Positions 9,104 through 18,075 of a stretch of 64,000 bases of DNA are shown piece after piece. Made by a program: the position numbers and the translations under genes. The notes beneath the pieces were generated by a model. The model was not told where the DNA came from, searched no databases, and saw only the letters and a list, made by a program, of their open reading frames with translations. The stretch comes from Achromobacter animicus (GTDB taxonomy: Bacteria > Pseudomonadota > Gammaproteobacteria > Burkholderiales > Burkholderiaceae_B), in the NCBI RefSeq assembly GCF_902859585.1, contig NZ_CADIJM010000006.1:186001-250000 (forward strand), read 5' to 3'. Within the stretch, counting starts at the first letter, position 1. Each line of letters opens with the position of its first letter.

Positions 9104-9681
9104 CCCGTGAAGGAAAGATCGGCAAAGCAGCAGCGCTGCAAGGCCTTGACGAGGTAGCGCTTGACGGTGGGGATCGAGATTCCCAACGCGTCGGCCACCT
9201 GGGCGTGGGTGTGACCTTCAAGCTGCGACAACAGAAAGGCCTGCCGCACGAGGGCGGGCAGGCCGTCCAGCAGGCGGTCCAGCTCCAGCAAGGTTTCCAG
9301 CACGATGGCCCGGTCTTCGGGCGACCAGTGCACCGCTTGCGGCGCCTGGGCCAGCGCGTCCAGGTACGCGCGTTCGAGCTTTTCGCGGCGCCAATGGTTG
9401 GACACCAGATGCTGCGCCACGGTGGTCAGAAACGCGCGCGGTTCCGTGAGCGTGGCGGGAATGCGTTCGCTGCTCAGGAGGCGGATGAAGGTGTCGTGCG
9501 CCAGGTCTTCGGCCTGATCTGCATTGCCCAGGCGGCGTCGCAACCAGCCCCTCAGCCAGGAGTGATGATCGCTATAAAGTGTTTCGATGGAGGAGGGGAA
9601 GGCGCATCCCGGCGTACTCAAGATCCAACCTTTTGGTCTAGCCGCCGGCGCCTCGCAGTGGGAGGCGGGACAACTGCACAT
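9100..9681 (-). CDS. fecI: FecI-type ECF sigma factor
   Basis: A 193-residue extracytoplasmic-function sigma factor. Sigma region 2 spans about residues 33-100 (LRRRLGNADQAEDLAHDTFIRLL). Region 4 covers about 130-185 with the HTH GHTHAQVADALGISIPTVKR. The ATG at 9681 gives a ~25-residue leader before the conserved part; a shorter start is possible. It would direct transcription of the downstream receptor gene when FecR signals. A Fur-box-like sequence lies 17 bases upstream of the ATG, so the module is likely iron-repressed as well as siderophore-induced. Gene order sigma-FecR-receptor is standard. Confidence 0.93.
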   Translation of the reverse strand: MCSCPASHCEAPAARPKGWILSTPGCAFPSSIETLYSDHHSWLRGWLRRRLGNADQAEDLAHDTFIRLLSSERIPATLTEPRAFLTTVAQHLVSNHWRREKLERAYLDALAQAPQAVHWSPEDRAIVLETLLELDRLLDGLPALVRQAFLLSQLEGHTHAQVADALGISIPTVKRYLVKALQRCCFADLSFTG

Positions 9682-9697
9682 GCGAATTTCTGGAAAT

Positions 9698-9716
9698 AGT
9701 AATTGTTATTATTACC
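9698..9716 (-). promoter_or_regulatory. Fur-box-like operator before the ECF sigma gene
   Basis: On the minus strand the 19 bases read GGTAATAATAACAATTACT, matching 13 of 19 positions of the consensus Fur box GATAATGATAATCATTATC. It is an AT-rich island in GC-rich DNA directly upstream of the sigma factor start. Its position and the iron-uptake genes downstream support Fur control; binding is inferred. Confidence 0.7.
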
Positions 9717-9849
9717 GATTCCAGGCACGGCTTGTCAAATTGTTGCCGAGCGCGCACGGCCGGGCGTTGCCCGGAAACGTCAGACGTAAGTGGCGAGGCG
9801 GGGCGGTCGGATGTGAGCGTTTGGACGGCGAGCCGTTACACGCGAGCGG

Positions 9850-10566
9850 TTAGACCGACGCGGAAGGCGCCAGATAGGTGCCCTGCGTCTGCGCATACGC
9901 CTGTTGCGACGCCAGATAGGCATCACGCGACGGAATCAGGTGATCACGGCACACCGCCATCAGCGCGTCGCGGTCGCCGTCGCGCAGCGCCTGGATCATC
10001 GTCCAGTGTTCCTGGCGCGCGCGTTCGCGGTGCCCGGCCGTCACCAGCGAGCCGAAGCGGATCGGGTGGGTGCGGCGCGCGTATTCCTCGATGGCCTGTC
10101 CCAGCACCGCGTTGTCCAAGAGCCCAACGAATTCACGATGAAAGCGCTGGTTGCTGCGGAACACGCGGCGCGCGTCGCCGGCCGCGACAGCCGCATCGTG
10201 TTCGCGCTGCACCGCCACCAGCGCGGCCAGCCGCGCCTCGGACACGGGCAGCGGCATCTGGCGGGCGGCGTGCACTTCCAGCACTTCACGCAAGGCATAG
10301 AGCTCCATCACCTCGCGCACGGAAAACGCGCGCACCACCGCGCCGATGTTGCGCTTTTTCTCGACCACGCCCAGCAGTTCCAGGTCGACCAGCACCTGGC
10401 GCACCGCGTGCCGCTTCATGCCGAAGCGCGCCATCAGCTCGTCCTCGGTCAGGCGTTCGCGCGGATGCAGCCGGCCGAAGACGATGTCTTCTTCCAGCGT
10501 GGCCACCGCTGCCTGGACGGCGTCGGGGGCGGGTTCCTGCAAGGCGGCGGGCGTGATGGCGTTCAT
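9850..10566 (-). CDS. GntR/FadR-family (FCD) transcriptional regulator
   Basis: A 238-residue regulator with an N-terminal GntR winged helix (about residues 18-82, including LTEDELMARFGMKRHAVRQVL) and a C-terminal FCD ligand domain (about 90-220). The FCD domain keeps the usual His-bearing helices (FHREFVGLLDN, GHRERARQEHWTMIQAL). It lies 14 bases downstream of the dehydratase gene on the same strand, so they are probably cotranscribed. It likely controls the divergent dehydratase and receptor genes through the dyad at 12449-12467. The ligand is unknown, plausibly a sugar acid. Confidence 0.9.
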   Translation of the reverse strand: MNAITPAALQEPAPDAVQAAVATLEEDIVFGRLHPRERLTEDELMARFGMKRHAVRQVLVDLELLGVVEKKRNIGAVVRAFSVREVMELYALREVLEVHAARQMPLPVSEARLAALVAVQREHDAAVAAGDARRVFRSNQRFHREFVGLLDNAVLGQAIEEYARRTHPIRFGSLVTAGHRERARQEHWTMIQALRDGDRDALMAVCRDHLIPSRDAYLASQQAYAQTQGTYLAPSASV

Positions 10567-10580
10567 GGCAAAAGGCGGGG

Positions 10581-12356
10581 TTACTTCTTGGGGACCGTGT
10601 CGTTCGTGACACCGGCGCGCAGGAAGTCGAAGTCGACGCCCTGATCGGCCTGCGTCACCGACTGCAGGAACAGCTTGCGGTAGCCGCGGTCGGCGGTGGG
10701 GCGCGTGATGGGATTGGCGGCGGTGCGGCGCGCAAGCTCGGCGTCATCGACCAGCAGCGCGATCTCGCGCCGGGCCACCGACAGGCGGATGCGGTCACCG
10801 TTCTGCACATAGGCCAGCGGACCGCCGATGGCGGATTCGGGCGTGACGTGCAGCACGATGGTGCCGGCCGCGGTGCCGCTCATGCGGCCGTCCGAGATCC
10901 GGACCATGTCCTTGACGCCTGCGCGCGCCAGCTTCTTGGGAATGGGCATGTAGCCGGCTTCGGGCATGCCGGGCGCGCCGGTGGGGCCGATGCGCTTGAG
11001 CACCAGGATGTCGTCGGCGGTCACGTCCAGCGCGTCGTCGTCTATGCGGCGCGCCATGTCTTCGGCGTCCTCGAACACGACGGCGCGGCCTTCGTGCTCC
11101 ATCAGCTTGGGGTTGGCTGCAGATTGCTTGATGATGGCGCCGCCGGGCGCGAGGTTGCCGCGCAGCACCGCCAAGCCGCCCACCGGATAGATGGGGGCGG
11201 CGGCCGTGCGGATGACGTCCTGCTTGAAGGGCGGCGGGGCGTCGTCCAGTTCTTCGCCGAGCGTGCGGCCGGACACGGTGAGGACGTCCAGATGCAGGAA
11301 CGGGCGCAGCTCGCGCAGCAGCGCGGGCATGCCGCCCGCGTCGTGGAAGTCTTCCATATAGTGCTGGCCCGACGGCTTCAGGTCGACCAGCACGGGCGTC
11401 TCGCGGCTGATGCGGTCCAGGCCGGCCAGGTCGATGTCGATGCCCAGGCGGCCGGCGATGGCGGTCAGGTGGACGATGCCGTTGGTCGACCCGCCGATGG
11501 CGAGCAGCACGCGAAGCGCGTTTTCGATGGACTTGCCGTTCAGGATGCGGTCCGGGGTCAGGCGCGAGGCTGCCATGGCGACGGCCGTGGCGCCGGTGTG
11601 TTCAGCCACGCGGACGCGGTCGGCGGTGACGGCCGGGGCGGACGCGCCGCCCGACACCATCATGCCCAGCGCCTCGGTAATGCAGGCCATGGTGCTGGCC
11701 GTGCCCATGACGGAACAGGTGCCGACACTGGCAACCAACTGGTTGTTCACGTCGGCGATCTCGACGGCGTCGATCTCTTCGGCGCGGTAGCGGCCCCAGT
11801 AGCGGCGGCAGTCGGTGCAGGCGCCCACGCGTTCGCCGCGGTGCGAGCCGGTCAGCATCGAGCCGGTGACGAGCTGGATGGCGGGCACGCCGGCCGAGGC
11901 GGCGCCCATCAGTTGTGCGGGCACGGTCTTGTCGCAGCCGCCGATCAGCACGACGGCGTCCATCGGCTGCGCGCGGATCATTTCCTCGGTGTCCATCGAC
12001 ATGAGGTTGCGCAGGTACATGCTGGTGGGCTGCGAGAAGCTCTCGTGCACCGAGATGGTGGGGAAGTCCATGGGCAAGCCGCCGGCCAGCATGACGCCGC
12101 GCTTGACGGCCTCGATGAGTTGCGGCGCGTTGCCGTGGCAGGGGTTGTAGCTGCTGCCGGTGTTGACGATACCGATGATGGGACGCGCCAGCGCATCGTC
12201 CGACAGGCCCGCGCCCTTGATGAAGGCCTTGCGCAGGAACAGCGAAAAGCCAATGTCGCCGTAGTTGGTCAGCCCGCGGGCGACGCCGCGCGCGGTGGCG
12301 CTGTCGCTGTCAAAAGGGCCCTTGCCGGGCTTGCCGCCCTTGGTGTCGTCCGTCAT
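10581..12356 (-). CDS. IlvD/Edd family sugar-acid dehydratase
   Basis: A 591-residue dehydratase of the IlvD/Edd family. These Fe-S and Mg-dependent cytoplasmic enzymes remove water from 2,3-dihydroxy acids or aldonic acids. The three cluster cysteines are visible in NPCHGNAPQL, IGGCDKTVPA and GTCSVMGTASTM. The C-terminal DGRMSGTAAG motif is also present. Length and context (GntR-FCD regulator, solute receptor) fit L-arabonate-type or related sugar-acid dehydratases better than a housekeeping IlvD. The ATG at 12356 was preferred to an upstream frame extension because the sequence from MTDDTKGGK fits the family start. Confidence 0.88.
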   Translation of the reverse strand: MTDDTKGGKPGKGPFDSDSATARGVARGLTNYGDIGFSLFLRKAFIKGAGLSDDALARPIIGIVNTGSSYNPCHGNAPQLIEAVKRGVMLAGGLPMDFPTISVHESFSQPTSMYLRNLMSMDTEEMIRAQPMDAVVLIGGCDKTVPAQLMGAASAGVPAIQLVTGSMLTGSHRGERVGACTDCRRYWGRYRAEEIDAVEIADVNNQLVASVGTCSVMGTASTMACITEALGMMVSGGASAPAVTADRVRVAEHTGATAVAMAASRLTPDRILNGKSIENALRVLLAIGGSTNGIVHLTAIAGRLGIDIDLAGLDRISRETPVLVDLKPSGQHYMEDFHDAGGMPALLRELRPFLHLDVLTVSGRTLGEELDDAPPPFKQDVIRTAAAPIYPVGGLAVLRGNLAPGGAIIKQSAANPKLMEHEGRAVVFEDAEDMARRIDDDALDVTADDILVLKRIGPTGAPGMPEAGYMPIPKKLARAGVKDMVRISDGRMSGTAAGTIVLHVTPESAIGGPLAYVQNGDRIRLSVARREIALLVDDAELARRTAANPITRPTADRGYRKLFLQSVTQADQGVDFDFLRAGVTNDTVPKK

Positions 12357-12448
12357 TTTCAGTCCCGATAATATTATTGATAATCCTGCGGCGACATCAT
12401 ATCCAGCCCGTTGCCGGGCCTGCAAGCGGTTTATGGCAGTAGCTTAAT

Positions 12449-12467
12449 TGATCTGCTTTAGAGATCA
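12449..12467. promoter_or_regulatory. Dyad operator candidate in dehydratase / tctC promoter gap
   Basis: TGATCT (12449-12454) and AGATCA (12462-12467) form a perfect 6-bp dyad around 7 bases. The site lies between the divergent dehydratase and TctC genes, 93 bases upstream of the dehydratase start. The adjacent GntR regulator is the natural candidate to bind it. Confidence 0.5.
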
Positions 12468-12576
12468 GTCGATAGAAAAATACCGATTCTTCAATCAAGG
12501 GTGGCCCCCTACACTGGCGCCGTTGACGAACCGGGCGTCCGTTCATTCCTATACCCATCCCGGCTGGAGAGACCAC

Positions 12577-13572
12577 ATGTCAGACCTGCGTCTGCGGCCG
12601 CGCCGCGCCGTGCTGTTTTCCCTGCTGGCGCTGTGCGCCGGCGTTTCCGCCCCGGCATTCTCGGCCGACGCCTATCCCGACAAGCCGATCCGCATGATCG
12701 TGCCTTACCCGCCCGGCGGCGCCACCGACGTGATCGGCCGCGTGCTTGCGCAGGAACTGACGGGCGCGCTGGGCCAGACCGTGGTGGTGGAAAACCGCGC
12801 GGGCGCAGCCGGCAACATCGGTGCGGACCAGGTGGCCAAGGCGCAACCCGACGGCTACACGCTGCTGATGGGCGCGCTGACCAGCCACTCCATCAACGCC
12901 GCGCTCTACCGCGGCCGCGTCACGTACGACGTGGAAAAGAGCTTCGCGCCCGTCGCCATCGTGGGCACGGTGCCCCTGGTGTTCGTGGTGAACCCGTCGG
13001 TGCCGGCCAAGACGCTGCCCGAGTTCATCGCACTGGCCAAGTCCAAGCCCGGCTACATGACCATGGCATCCGCCGGCAACGGCTCGCCCCAGCATCTGGC
13101 CGGCGAAATGTTCAAGCGCACCGCCGGCGCGGACATCCTGCACGTGCCCTACAAGGGCAGCGGCCCGGCGATGACCGACCTGATGGGCGGCCAGGTGCTC
13201 AGCATGATCGAAACGGTGCCTGCCGCGCAGGGCAACATCAAGGCGGGCAAGCTGCGCGCGCTGGCGGTGACCTCGCCGCAACGCGTCGATGCGCTGCCCG
13301 ACGTGCCTACCGCCGCCGAAGCCGGCCTGAAGGACTTCGAGGTCAGCTCGATGTTCGGCATCGTGGCCCCGGCCAACACGCCCGCACCGGTCATTGATCG
13401 CCTGAATGCCGAGCTCAAGAAGATCCTGGCCAAGCCCGAGGTCAAGGCGTCGCTCTTGAACCAGGGCGCGATTGCGACGTGGACGTCGCCTGCTGACGCC
13501 AGCGCGCGTGTGTCGGCTGAAGTCGCGCGCTGGACCAAGGTGATCGACGAGGCGGGCGTGAAGGGCGAGTAA
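12577..13572 (+). CDS. TctC/Bug-family periplasmic solute-binding protein
   Basis: A 331-residue periplasmic receptor of the TctC (Bug) family, which binds carboxylates. A signal peptide ends near PAFSADA (about residues 25-31). The family signatures IRMIVPYPPGGATDVIGR, VVENRAGAAGNIGADQVAKA and GYTLLMG follow. No TctA or TctB membrane genes are nearby, as is usual for the many orphan Bug receptors of Bordetella and Achromobacter. The ATG at 12577 follows GGAGAG and starts a clear signal peptide. It is divergent from the sugar-acid dehydratase, suggesting a related substrate. Confidence 0.94.
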   Translation: MSDLRLRPRRAVLFSLLALCAGVSAPAFSADAYPDKPIRMIVPYPPGGATDVIGRVLAQELTGALGQTVVVENRAGAAGNIGADQVAKAQPDGYTLLMGALTSHSINAALYRGRVTYDVEKSFAPVAIVGTVPLVFVVNPSVPAKTLPEFIALAKSKPGYMTMASAGNGSPQHLAGEMFKRTAGADILHVPYKGSGPAMTDLMGGQVLSMIETVPAAQGNIKAGKLRALAVTSPQRVDALPDVPTAAEAGLKDFEVSSMFGIVAPANTPAPVIDRLNAELKKILAKPEVKASLLNQGAIATWTSPADASARVSAEVARWTKVIDEAGVKGE

Positions 13573-13610
13573 GCCGCTTCGGACGGCGCGCCGCGCCTCA
13601 TTGCTCCCTA

Positions 13611-13650
13611 CGCCGGAAATTCGCCACGGATTTCCGGCGTTCTCATTTTT
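13611..13650 (+). terminator. Rho-independent terminator after tctC
   Basis: Perfect 10-bp stem CGCCGGAAAT (13611-13620) with ATTTCCGGCG (13630-13639), 9-base loop, followed by TTCTCATTTTT. It lies 38 bases after the TctC stop. Confidence 0.85.
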
Positions 13651-13860
13651 GCGGCTTCTGAAAGGAACCGAAATAATCGCTTCCGCCGCCTTGTGCGCTG
13701 CGCTGGGAAAGACGCTGTATTTCAGAGAATTGCACTGATGCTGCGAACGGCTACGCAATAAACCGCAATAAAGCGGTTTTGGGTCCCGACAAGGTGGTTG
13801 ACCCCAAATTCAGTAGCCCGTAATGTGTTTCGCGGGCCTTAGGACGGCGGGGGGATACCA

Positions 13861-15858
13861 ATGACTGAGAACCAGGACGAAAAATCGATCCTGCACACGC
13901 ATTTCGGTACGCATAGCCCATATTGGCGTTTGTCCGCCGATAGCGATGCGATTGAACTCGCCGCAGTCAAAGGCGCGACCAATATCGCCATGGCCTTGCG
14001 CCCGGATCAGGCCGAGGCCGTGCGCGGCCTGACGGGCATCACGTCCAGCGTGCGGATCGACATCATGCTGTATGGCGATCTGCTTCACCTGCACCTGGTT
14101 GGCCGCAAGATCAATCCCAACGAATGGGCCGGCACCGCATCGGCCCACACCGATACCGAATCCGTCGCCAAGGACCTCGTAGAGGGTCTGTCGTTCGCCG
14201 AAACGGTAGTGTCCGAAGCCAATTCGGTCATCGTGATCGTCGACCAGAACGGCCGCGTGCAGCGCTTCAACAAGCTCAGCGAGGAATACACCGGCAAGCG
14301 CGAACAGGACATCGTGGGCCGCAGCGTCTTCGACATGTTCATGACGCGCGAGGAGGCCATTGCCTCGCGCCGCAATATCGCCGAGTTCTACAAACGCGGC
14401 CAGTCGTACGAGGTCGAGCGCACGATCAACACCGTCAAGGGGCCGCGCCTTTTCCTGTTCCGCAACAAGTTCGTCACCAGCGGCAGCGGCGAAAAGCGGG
14501 TCTACCTGATCTGCTCGGGCACCGACATCACCGAAGAACGCCAGGCGCAGGAGCGCCTGCGGGTGCTGGCCAACACCGACATGCTGACCAACCTGCCCAA
14601 CCGCCACGCGATCACGTCGCGGCTGAAGGCGGCGCTGGCGGCGGGCCGCGAAGGGCGGGGCGGCGTGTTGTTCCTGGACCTGGACAACTTCAAGCGCATC
14701 AACGACCACTACGGCCACGGCTTCGGCGACCGGCTGCTGAAAGCGGTGTCGGTCGCCATCTCGAACTGCCTGTCCGATGGCCAGACGCTGGCGCGCCTGG
14801 GCGGCGACGAGTTCATCGTCCTGCAGGAAGAGGCGCAGGCCTGGCAACTGGAGGCCACCGCGCAGCGCATCATCGAGCGGCTGCGCGAACCGTTCCGCCA
14901 GGGCCTCATCGAGGTCTACACCAGCTGCTCCATCGGCATCGCAATGTACCCCGATCACGGCGCCGACCTGGACAGCGTGGTGCGCAGCGCGGATATCGCC
15001 ATGTACGTGGCCAAGGAAGCGGGCCGCCATACGTATCGCGTGTTCCAGCCCGACATGGACCGCCGCAACGCGGACTATGTGTGGCTGGACACGAACCTTC
15101 GCAAGGCGCTGGCCGAGAACCACCTGATGCTGTACTACCAGCCCAAGCTGGTCGGCCGCACGGGCGAGGTCGACGGCGTGGAAGCGCTGGTGCGCTGGCG
15201 TTCGCCGGAACGCGGCATGGTGGGTCCGGACACTTTCATTCCCTACGCCGAGGAATCGGGGCTCATCTCGCCGCTGGGCGTCTGGGTGATGCGCGAAGCG
15301 GCCCGGCAGGCGGCGGCCTGGAAGCGCGAGGGCCTGAACCTGCGCATCGCGATCAACATGTCGGCCCGCCAGCTGGACGACAAGGGCGTGGTCAGCGAAT
15401 TCATGCGCGCCATCAACGATGCGAATCTCAACCCCTGCCTGGTCGACATCGAGCTCACGGAAAGCTGCCTGATCGACGATGAAGACGCCGCCATCGAACT
15501 TATCAAGCAGTTCCGGCAACTGGGTGCGCGTGTGCATCTGGACGATTTCGGCACGGGTTATTCGTCGCTGTCGCAGCTGGCGCGGATTCCGCTGGACGCA
15601 ATCAAGCTTGACGCCAGCTTCGTGCGGGGCGTCAACGAAAATCCGGTCTCGCAGGCGCTCGCGCGCGCCATCGTTGCCGTGGCGCGCACGCTCGAGCTCC
15701 AGGTCATTGCCGAAGGCGTGGAAACCCAGGAAGAAACCGTCTTCCTGGACACCCTGGGCGTGGACGCCAAGCAGGGCTACCTGTACGCCAAGCCCATGCC
15801 CGCGGCGGAGCTCACCGCCTGGCTGGCGCAGCGCCGCCGGCTGCATCTCATTGCATGA
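13861..15858 (+). CDS. rpfR: RpfR, BDSF-responsive PAS-GGDEF-EAL protein (c-di-GMP phosphodiesterase)
   Basis: A 665-residue protein with the RpfR/PdeR (YciR, Gmr) architecture. An N-terminal domain (about 1-95, with LTGITSS and NEWAGTASA), called the RpfF-interaction domain in RpfR, is followed by a PAS domain (about 112-225, SEANSVIVIVDQNG). Then come GGDEF (about 235-400, intact GGDEF at 314-318) and EAL (about 415-660, intact EAL at 441-443 and DDFGTGYSS). In Burkholderia cenocepacia, cis-2-dodecenoic acid binds the PAS domain and raises phosphodiesterase activity. The rpfF gene is convergent, with 24 bases between stops. The neighbour decides RpfR over plain PdeR. Both catalytic signatures look functional. 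Confidence 0.92.
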   Translation: MTENQDEKSILHTHFGTHSPYWRLSADSDAIELAAVKGATNIAMALRPDQAEAVRGLTGITSSVRIDIMLYGDLLHLHLVGRKINPNEWAGTASAHTDTESVAKDLVEGLSFAETVVSEANSVIVIVDQNGRVQRFNKLSEEYTGKREQDIVGRSVFDMFMTREEAIASRRNIAEFYKRGQSYEVERTINTVKGPRLFLFRNKFVTSGSGEKRVYLICSGTDITEERQAQERLRVLANTDMLTNLPNRHAITSRLKAALAAGREGRGGVLFLDLDNFKRINDHYGHGFGDRLLKAVSVAISNCLSDGQTLARLGGDEFIVLQEEAQAWQLEATAQRIIERLREPFRQGLIEVYTSCSIGIAMYPDHGADLDSVVRSADIAMYVAKEAGRHTYRVFQPDMDRRNADYVWLDTNLRKALAENHLMLYYQPKLVGRTGEVDGVEALVRWRSPERGMVGPDTFIPYAEESGLISPLGVWVMREAARQAAAWKREGLNLRIAINMSARQLDDKGVVSEFMRAINDANLNPCLVDIELTESCLIDDEDAAIELIKQFRQLGARVHLDDFGTGYSSLSQLARIPLDAIKLDASFVRGVNENPVSQALARAIVAVARTLELQVIAEGVETQEETVFLDTLGVDAKQGYLYAKPMPAAELTAWLAQRRRLHLIA

Positions 15859-15882
15859 CGCAACCGGCGGCGCGCCGCCGGA

Positions 15883-16767
15883 TCAGTGCATGGTGGCCAC
15901 TTCGGTGGCCTCCGAATTGCTCGCCGTGCGGCGGTTCTGCGCCATCACCAGCCGCTCCATGTAGGCGCGGTCCTTCGGATCGATGGAGAAGGCGGCTTCG
16001 ACCCAATCCTCGGTAATGTCCATCAGCTCGGCGCGCGGCAGAGCCAGCACGCGCTGGCGCGCGCGCAGCATGGCGCGCATGCCATTGAGCTTGGGCCGCA
16101 TCACGTCGATGAAGGTGCGCGTGGCCTTGAAGGCCTCGCCCGGCTCGAACAGCACGTCCACCAGGCCGCGGCCGTGATACCACTCGGCCGTGTGCGATTC
16201 GCCGGTGCTGATCAGTTCCTCGGCCAGCTTCATGCCCGAACGGCGCGCGACCAGCGAATAGCCGCCCATGCCGGGGAAAAGGTTGAACGCCATCTCAGGG
16301 AAGCCCATGCGCGCATTGTTTTGCGCGAGCACGAAGTGGTGGGCCAGCGCGGCCTCGAAGCCGCCGCCCAGCGCGGTGCCCTCGATCATGGCCAGCGAGA
16401 TGGCGCCAGTGTCAAAACCGCGCGTGGCGGCGTGCACGCAATCAACGCATGCACGGGCATAGGCCCGCAGCGCCTCGCGCTTGCCGGTGCGGATGGCCTC
16501 GGCAAAAAAGTTCAGGTCGCCGCCGACGTTGTAGATCTGCGGCACCAGCGAGCCCGTGACCCAGAAGTCGATGGGCAGGCCGGAGTCCTTGGCGGCACGC
16601 GCCAGGGTCATGATCTCGTCGATGAGTTCATGGTTAAAGCACGGGCGCGGTTGCGCGCGCAGCATCATCCACATGACACGGCGACCTTCCTCGTAATACG
16701 CGGAGATCTGCTTCAGATTGCCTGCGGCGGTAAAGGGGTGGCAGTCCGGATGAATGAGTTGATTCAT
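15883..16767 (-). CDS. rpfF: RpfF, DSF-family signal synthase (crotonase fold)
   Basis: A 294-residue crotonase-family enzyme closely resembling RpfF, which turns 3-hydroxyacyl-ACP into cis-2-unsaturated fatty acid signals (DSF/BDSF) by dehydration and thioester hydrolysis. The RpfF-specific stretches YNVGGDLNFF, GTALGGGFEAALAHHF and MGFPEMAFNLFPGMGGYSL are present, including the two glutamates equivalent to the catalytic pair (in GGGFEAAL and FPEMAF). I chose the ATG at 16767 (MNQLIHPDCHPF) because it matches the Burkholderia start; an ATG seven codons upstream is also in frame. The convergent partner is rpfR. Ordinary enoyl-CoA hydratase is unlikely given these segments. Confidence 0.93.
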   Translation of the reverse strand: MNQLIHPDCHPFTAAGNLKQISAYYEEGRRVMWMMLRAQPRPCFNHELIDEIMTLARAAKDSGLPIDFWVTGSLVPQIYNVGGDLNFFAEAIRTGKREALRAYARACVDCVHAATRGFDTGAISLAMIEGTALGGGFEAALAHHFVLAQNNARMGFPEMAFNLFPGMGGYSLVARRSGMKLAEELISTGESHTAEWYHGRGLVDVLFEPGEAFKATRTFIDVMRPKLNGMRAMLRARQRVLALPRAELMDITEDWVEAAFSIDPKDRAYMERLVMAQNRRTASNSEATEVATMH

Positions 16768-17187
16768 TGCTTTCGTCCAATCGATCAAGGTGAGTCGGAG
16801 TACTGCCGGGTCAGGCTAAACCACGGCTTAAGGACTCCGTCTCATGCAAACCTCGTCCAACTGGCCAGACTTTTCCGTAAATCAAAGTCCGGAGCGCGCA
16901 AACTGAAAATTTGAAAACCGGTGAAATTGCCTCGGCCCATCGGGCGAGGCGCGCATGGGTAATACGGATGAGGACATCAGCAAATATGCGGCATTCCAAG
17001 CCGCGGCATTCGCGTCTGTCCACGTGACCGCGTTCATGCGTAGGGATGAGGGTGGGCCATCGCGCCAACGCCGGGCCGCGTCGAAAGCCGTGCGTGTGCA
17101 CCCCTGCGCGTGCGACTGGCGGAGGCGATTTGGTGGGCGTACTGTGGCTCGCACCTCAACCGTGGCCTAACCCGAAGGGGGAGCAAC
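16768..17187. other. Intergenic region between rpfF and the lipoprotein hydrolase
   Basis: A 420-base gap between divergent genes. It should hold both promoters, with AT-richer stretches at about 16860-16925. A GC-rich hairpin (GCCTCGGCCC with GGGCGAGGC, 16929-16950) has no T-run. Short frames here lack ribosome sites and family features, so I call no gene. Confidence 0.45.
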
Positions 17188-18066
17188 ATGAACGTTCTTG
17201 AACGCATCTCGCTCGTTTGCCTGGCCGGACTGGTCTCGGCCTGCGCGTCTTCTACACCCGGCGGCCGTCAAAGCAAGGAAACCGTGGAACGGGTGCCCGT
17301 CTCGGTGCAGACGGACACTGGCGTTGTTGTAGGAGCGCTGGTCGTGACCGTGTATGCGCCCGCAGCGCCGGGCAAACACCCCCTCTTGATCATCAACCAT
17401 GGCCGGGGCGCAACCGCCGAGGAACGGGCCAAGATGAGCCGCACCCCGTATCCGCAGGCGGTCAGGTACTTTACTGATGCCGGCTTCGTCGTGGCGGTGC
17501 CGCTGCGGCTGGGCTATGGAGAAACGGCCGGCCCCGATCTGGAGGACAGCGGTCCTTGCGGGGATCGCCAGTTCACACCGATGTTCAATCGGGCCGCCAG
17601 CCAGATCGGACAGGTCGTGAAGGCGCTTCAGCAGCGCCCCGACGTGGACGCTTCCAACGTCGTGCTGGTTGGTCAGTCGATCGGCGGGGGCACCGTCATC
17701 GCGCTGGCTGCGCAGAATCCGCCCGGGGTCAGGACCGCCATCAATTTCTCTGGCGGCGCGGGCGGGGACGCGAAGTCTCCGGGTAACCCCTGCGGGCCAG
17801 ACCGGCTGCAGCAGACGTTCGCGTCTTATGGGCAGACGACGCGCCTGCCCACGCTCTGGATCTATTCGGAGAATGATCTCTTCTGGGGGGCCGACTGGCC
17901 CAAGCGCTGGGTGGACGCCTACAACGCGGCGGGCGGTCACGCGACTTTTGTGCCGATGGGACCCGATGGCAACAACGGCCATCTGCTGTTTCCGCGCTCG
18001 CCGCAGAAGTGGCAGCCGGTGGTGGCGGAGTTCCTGCGGGCGCAGGGCTACGCCATGCCGAAGTAG
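17188..18066 (+). CDS. Alpha/beta hydrolase lipoprotein (dienelactone hydrolase-like)
   Basis: A 292-residue secreted hydrolase. The N-terminus is a lipoprotein signal: MNVLERIS, a hydrophobic core and the lipobox LVSAC with Cys at about residue 19. The nucleophile elbow is GQSIGGG, the likely acid is in the YSENDLFW segment and the likely catalytic His in GNNGHLLFP. This alpha/beta fold arrangement resembles dienelactone hydrolase-like and Dlh-type lipoproteins. GGGGGAG precedes the ATG. The substrate is unknown, probably an ester or small amide at the cell envelope. It is followed after 9 bases by the convergent SDR gene. Confidence 0.85.
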   Translation: MNVLERISLVCLAGLVSACASSTPGGRQSKETVERVPVSVQTDTGVVVGALVVTVYAPAAPGKHPLLIINHGRGATAEERAKMSRTPYPQAVRYFTDAGFVVAVPLRLGYGETAGPDLEDSGPCGDRQFTPMFNRAASQIGQVVKALQQRPDVDASNVVLVGQSIGGGTVIALAAQNPPGVRTAINFSGGAGGDAKSPGNPCGPDRLQQTFASYGQTTRLPTLWIYSENDLFWGADWPKRWVDAYNAAGGHATFVPMGPDGNNGHLLFPRSPQKWQPVVAEFLRAQGYAMPK

Positions 18067-18075
18067 GCGGGCCGC

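Noticed and set aside
13810-15846. 678-codon frame antisense to rpfR
   Set aside because: RpfR on the plus strand has intact PAS, GGDEF and EAL signatures; the antisense translation is rich in His, Arg and Gln with no domain.
16929-16950. GC-rich hairpin as terminator in the rpfF upstream gap
   Set aside because: It lies between divergent starts, so no transcript needs to end there, and no T-run follows on either strand.
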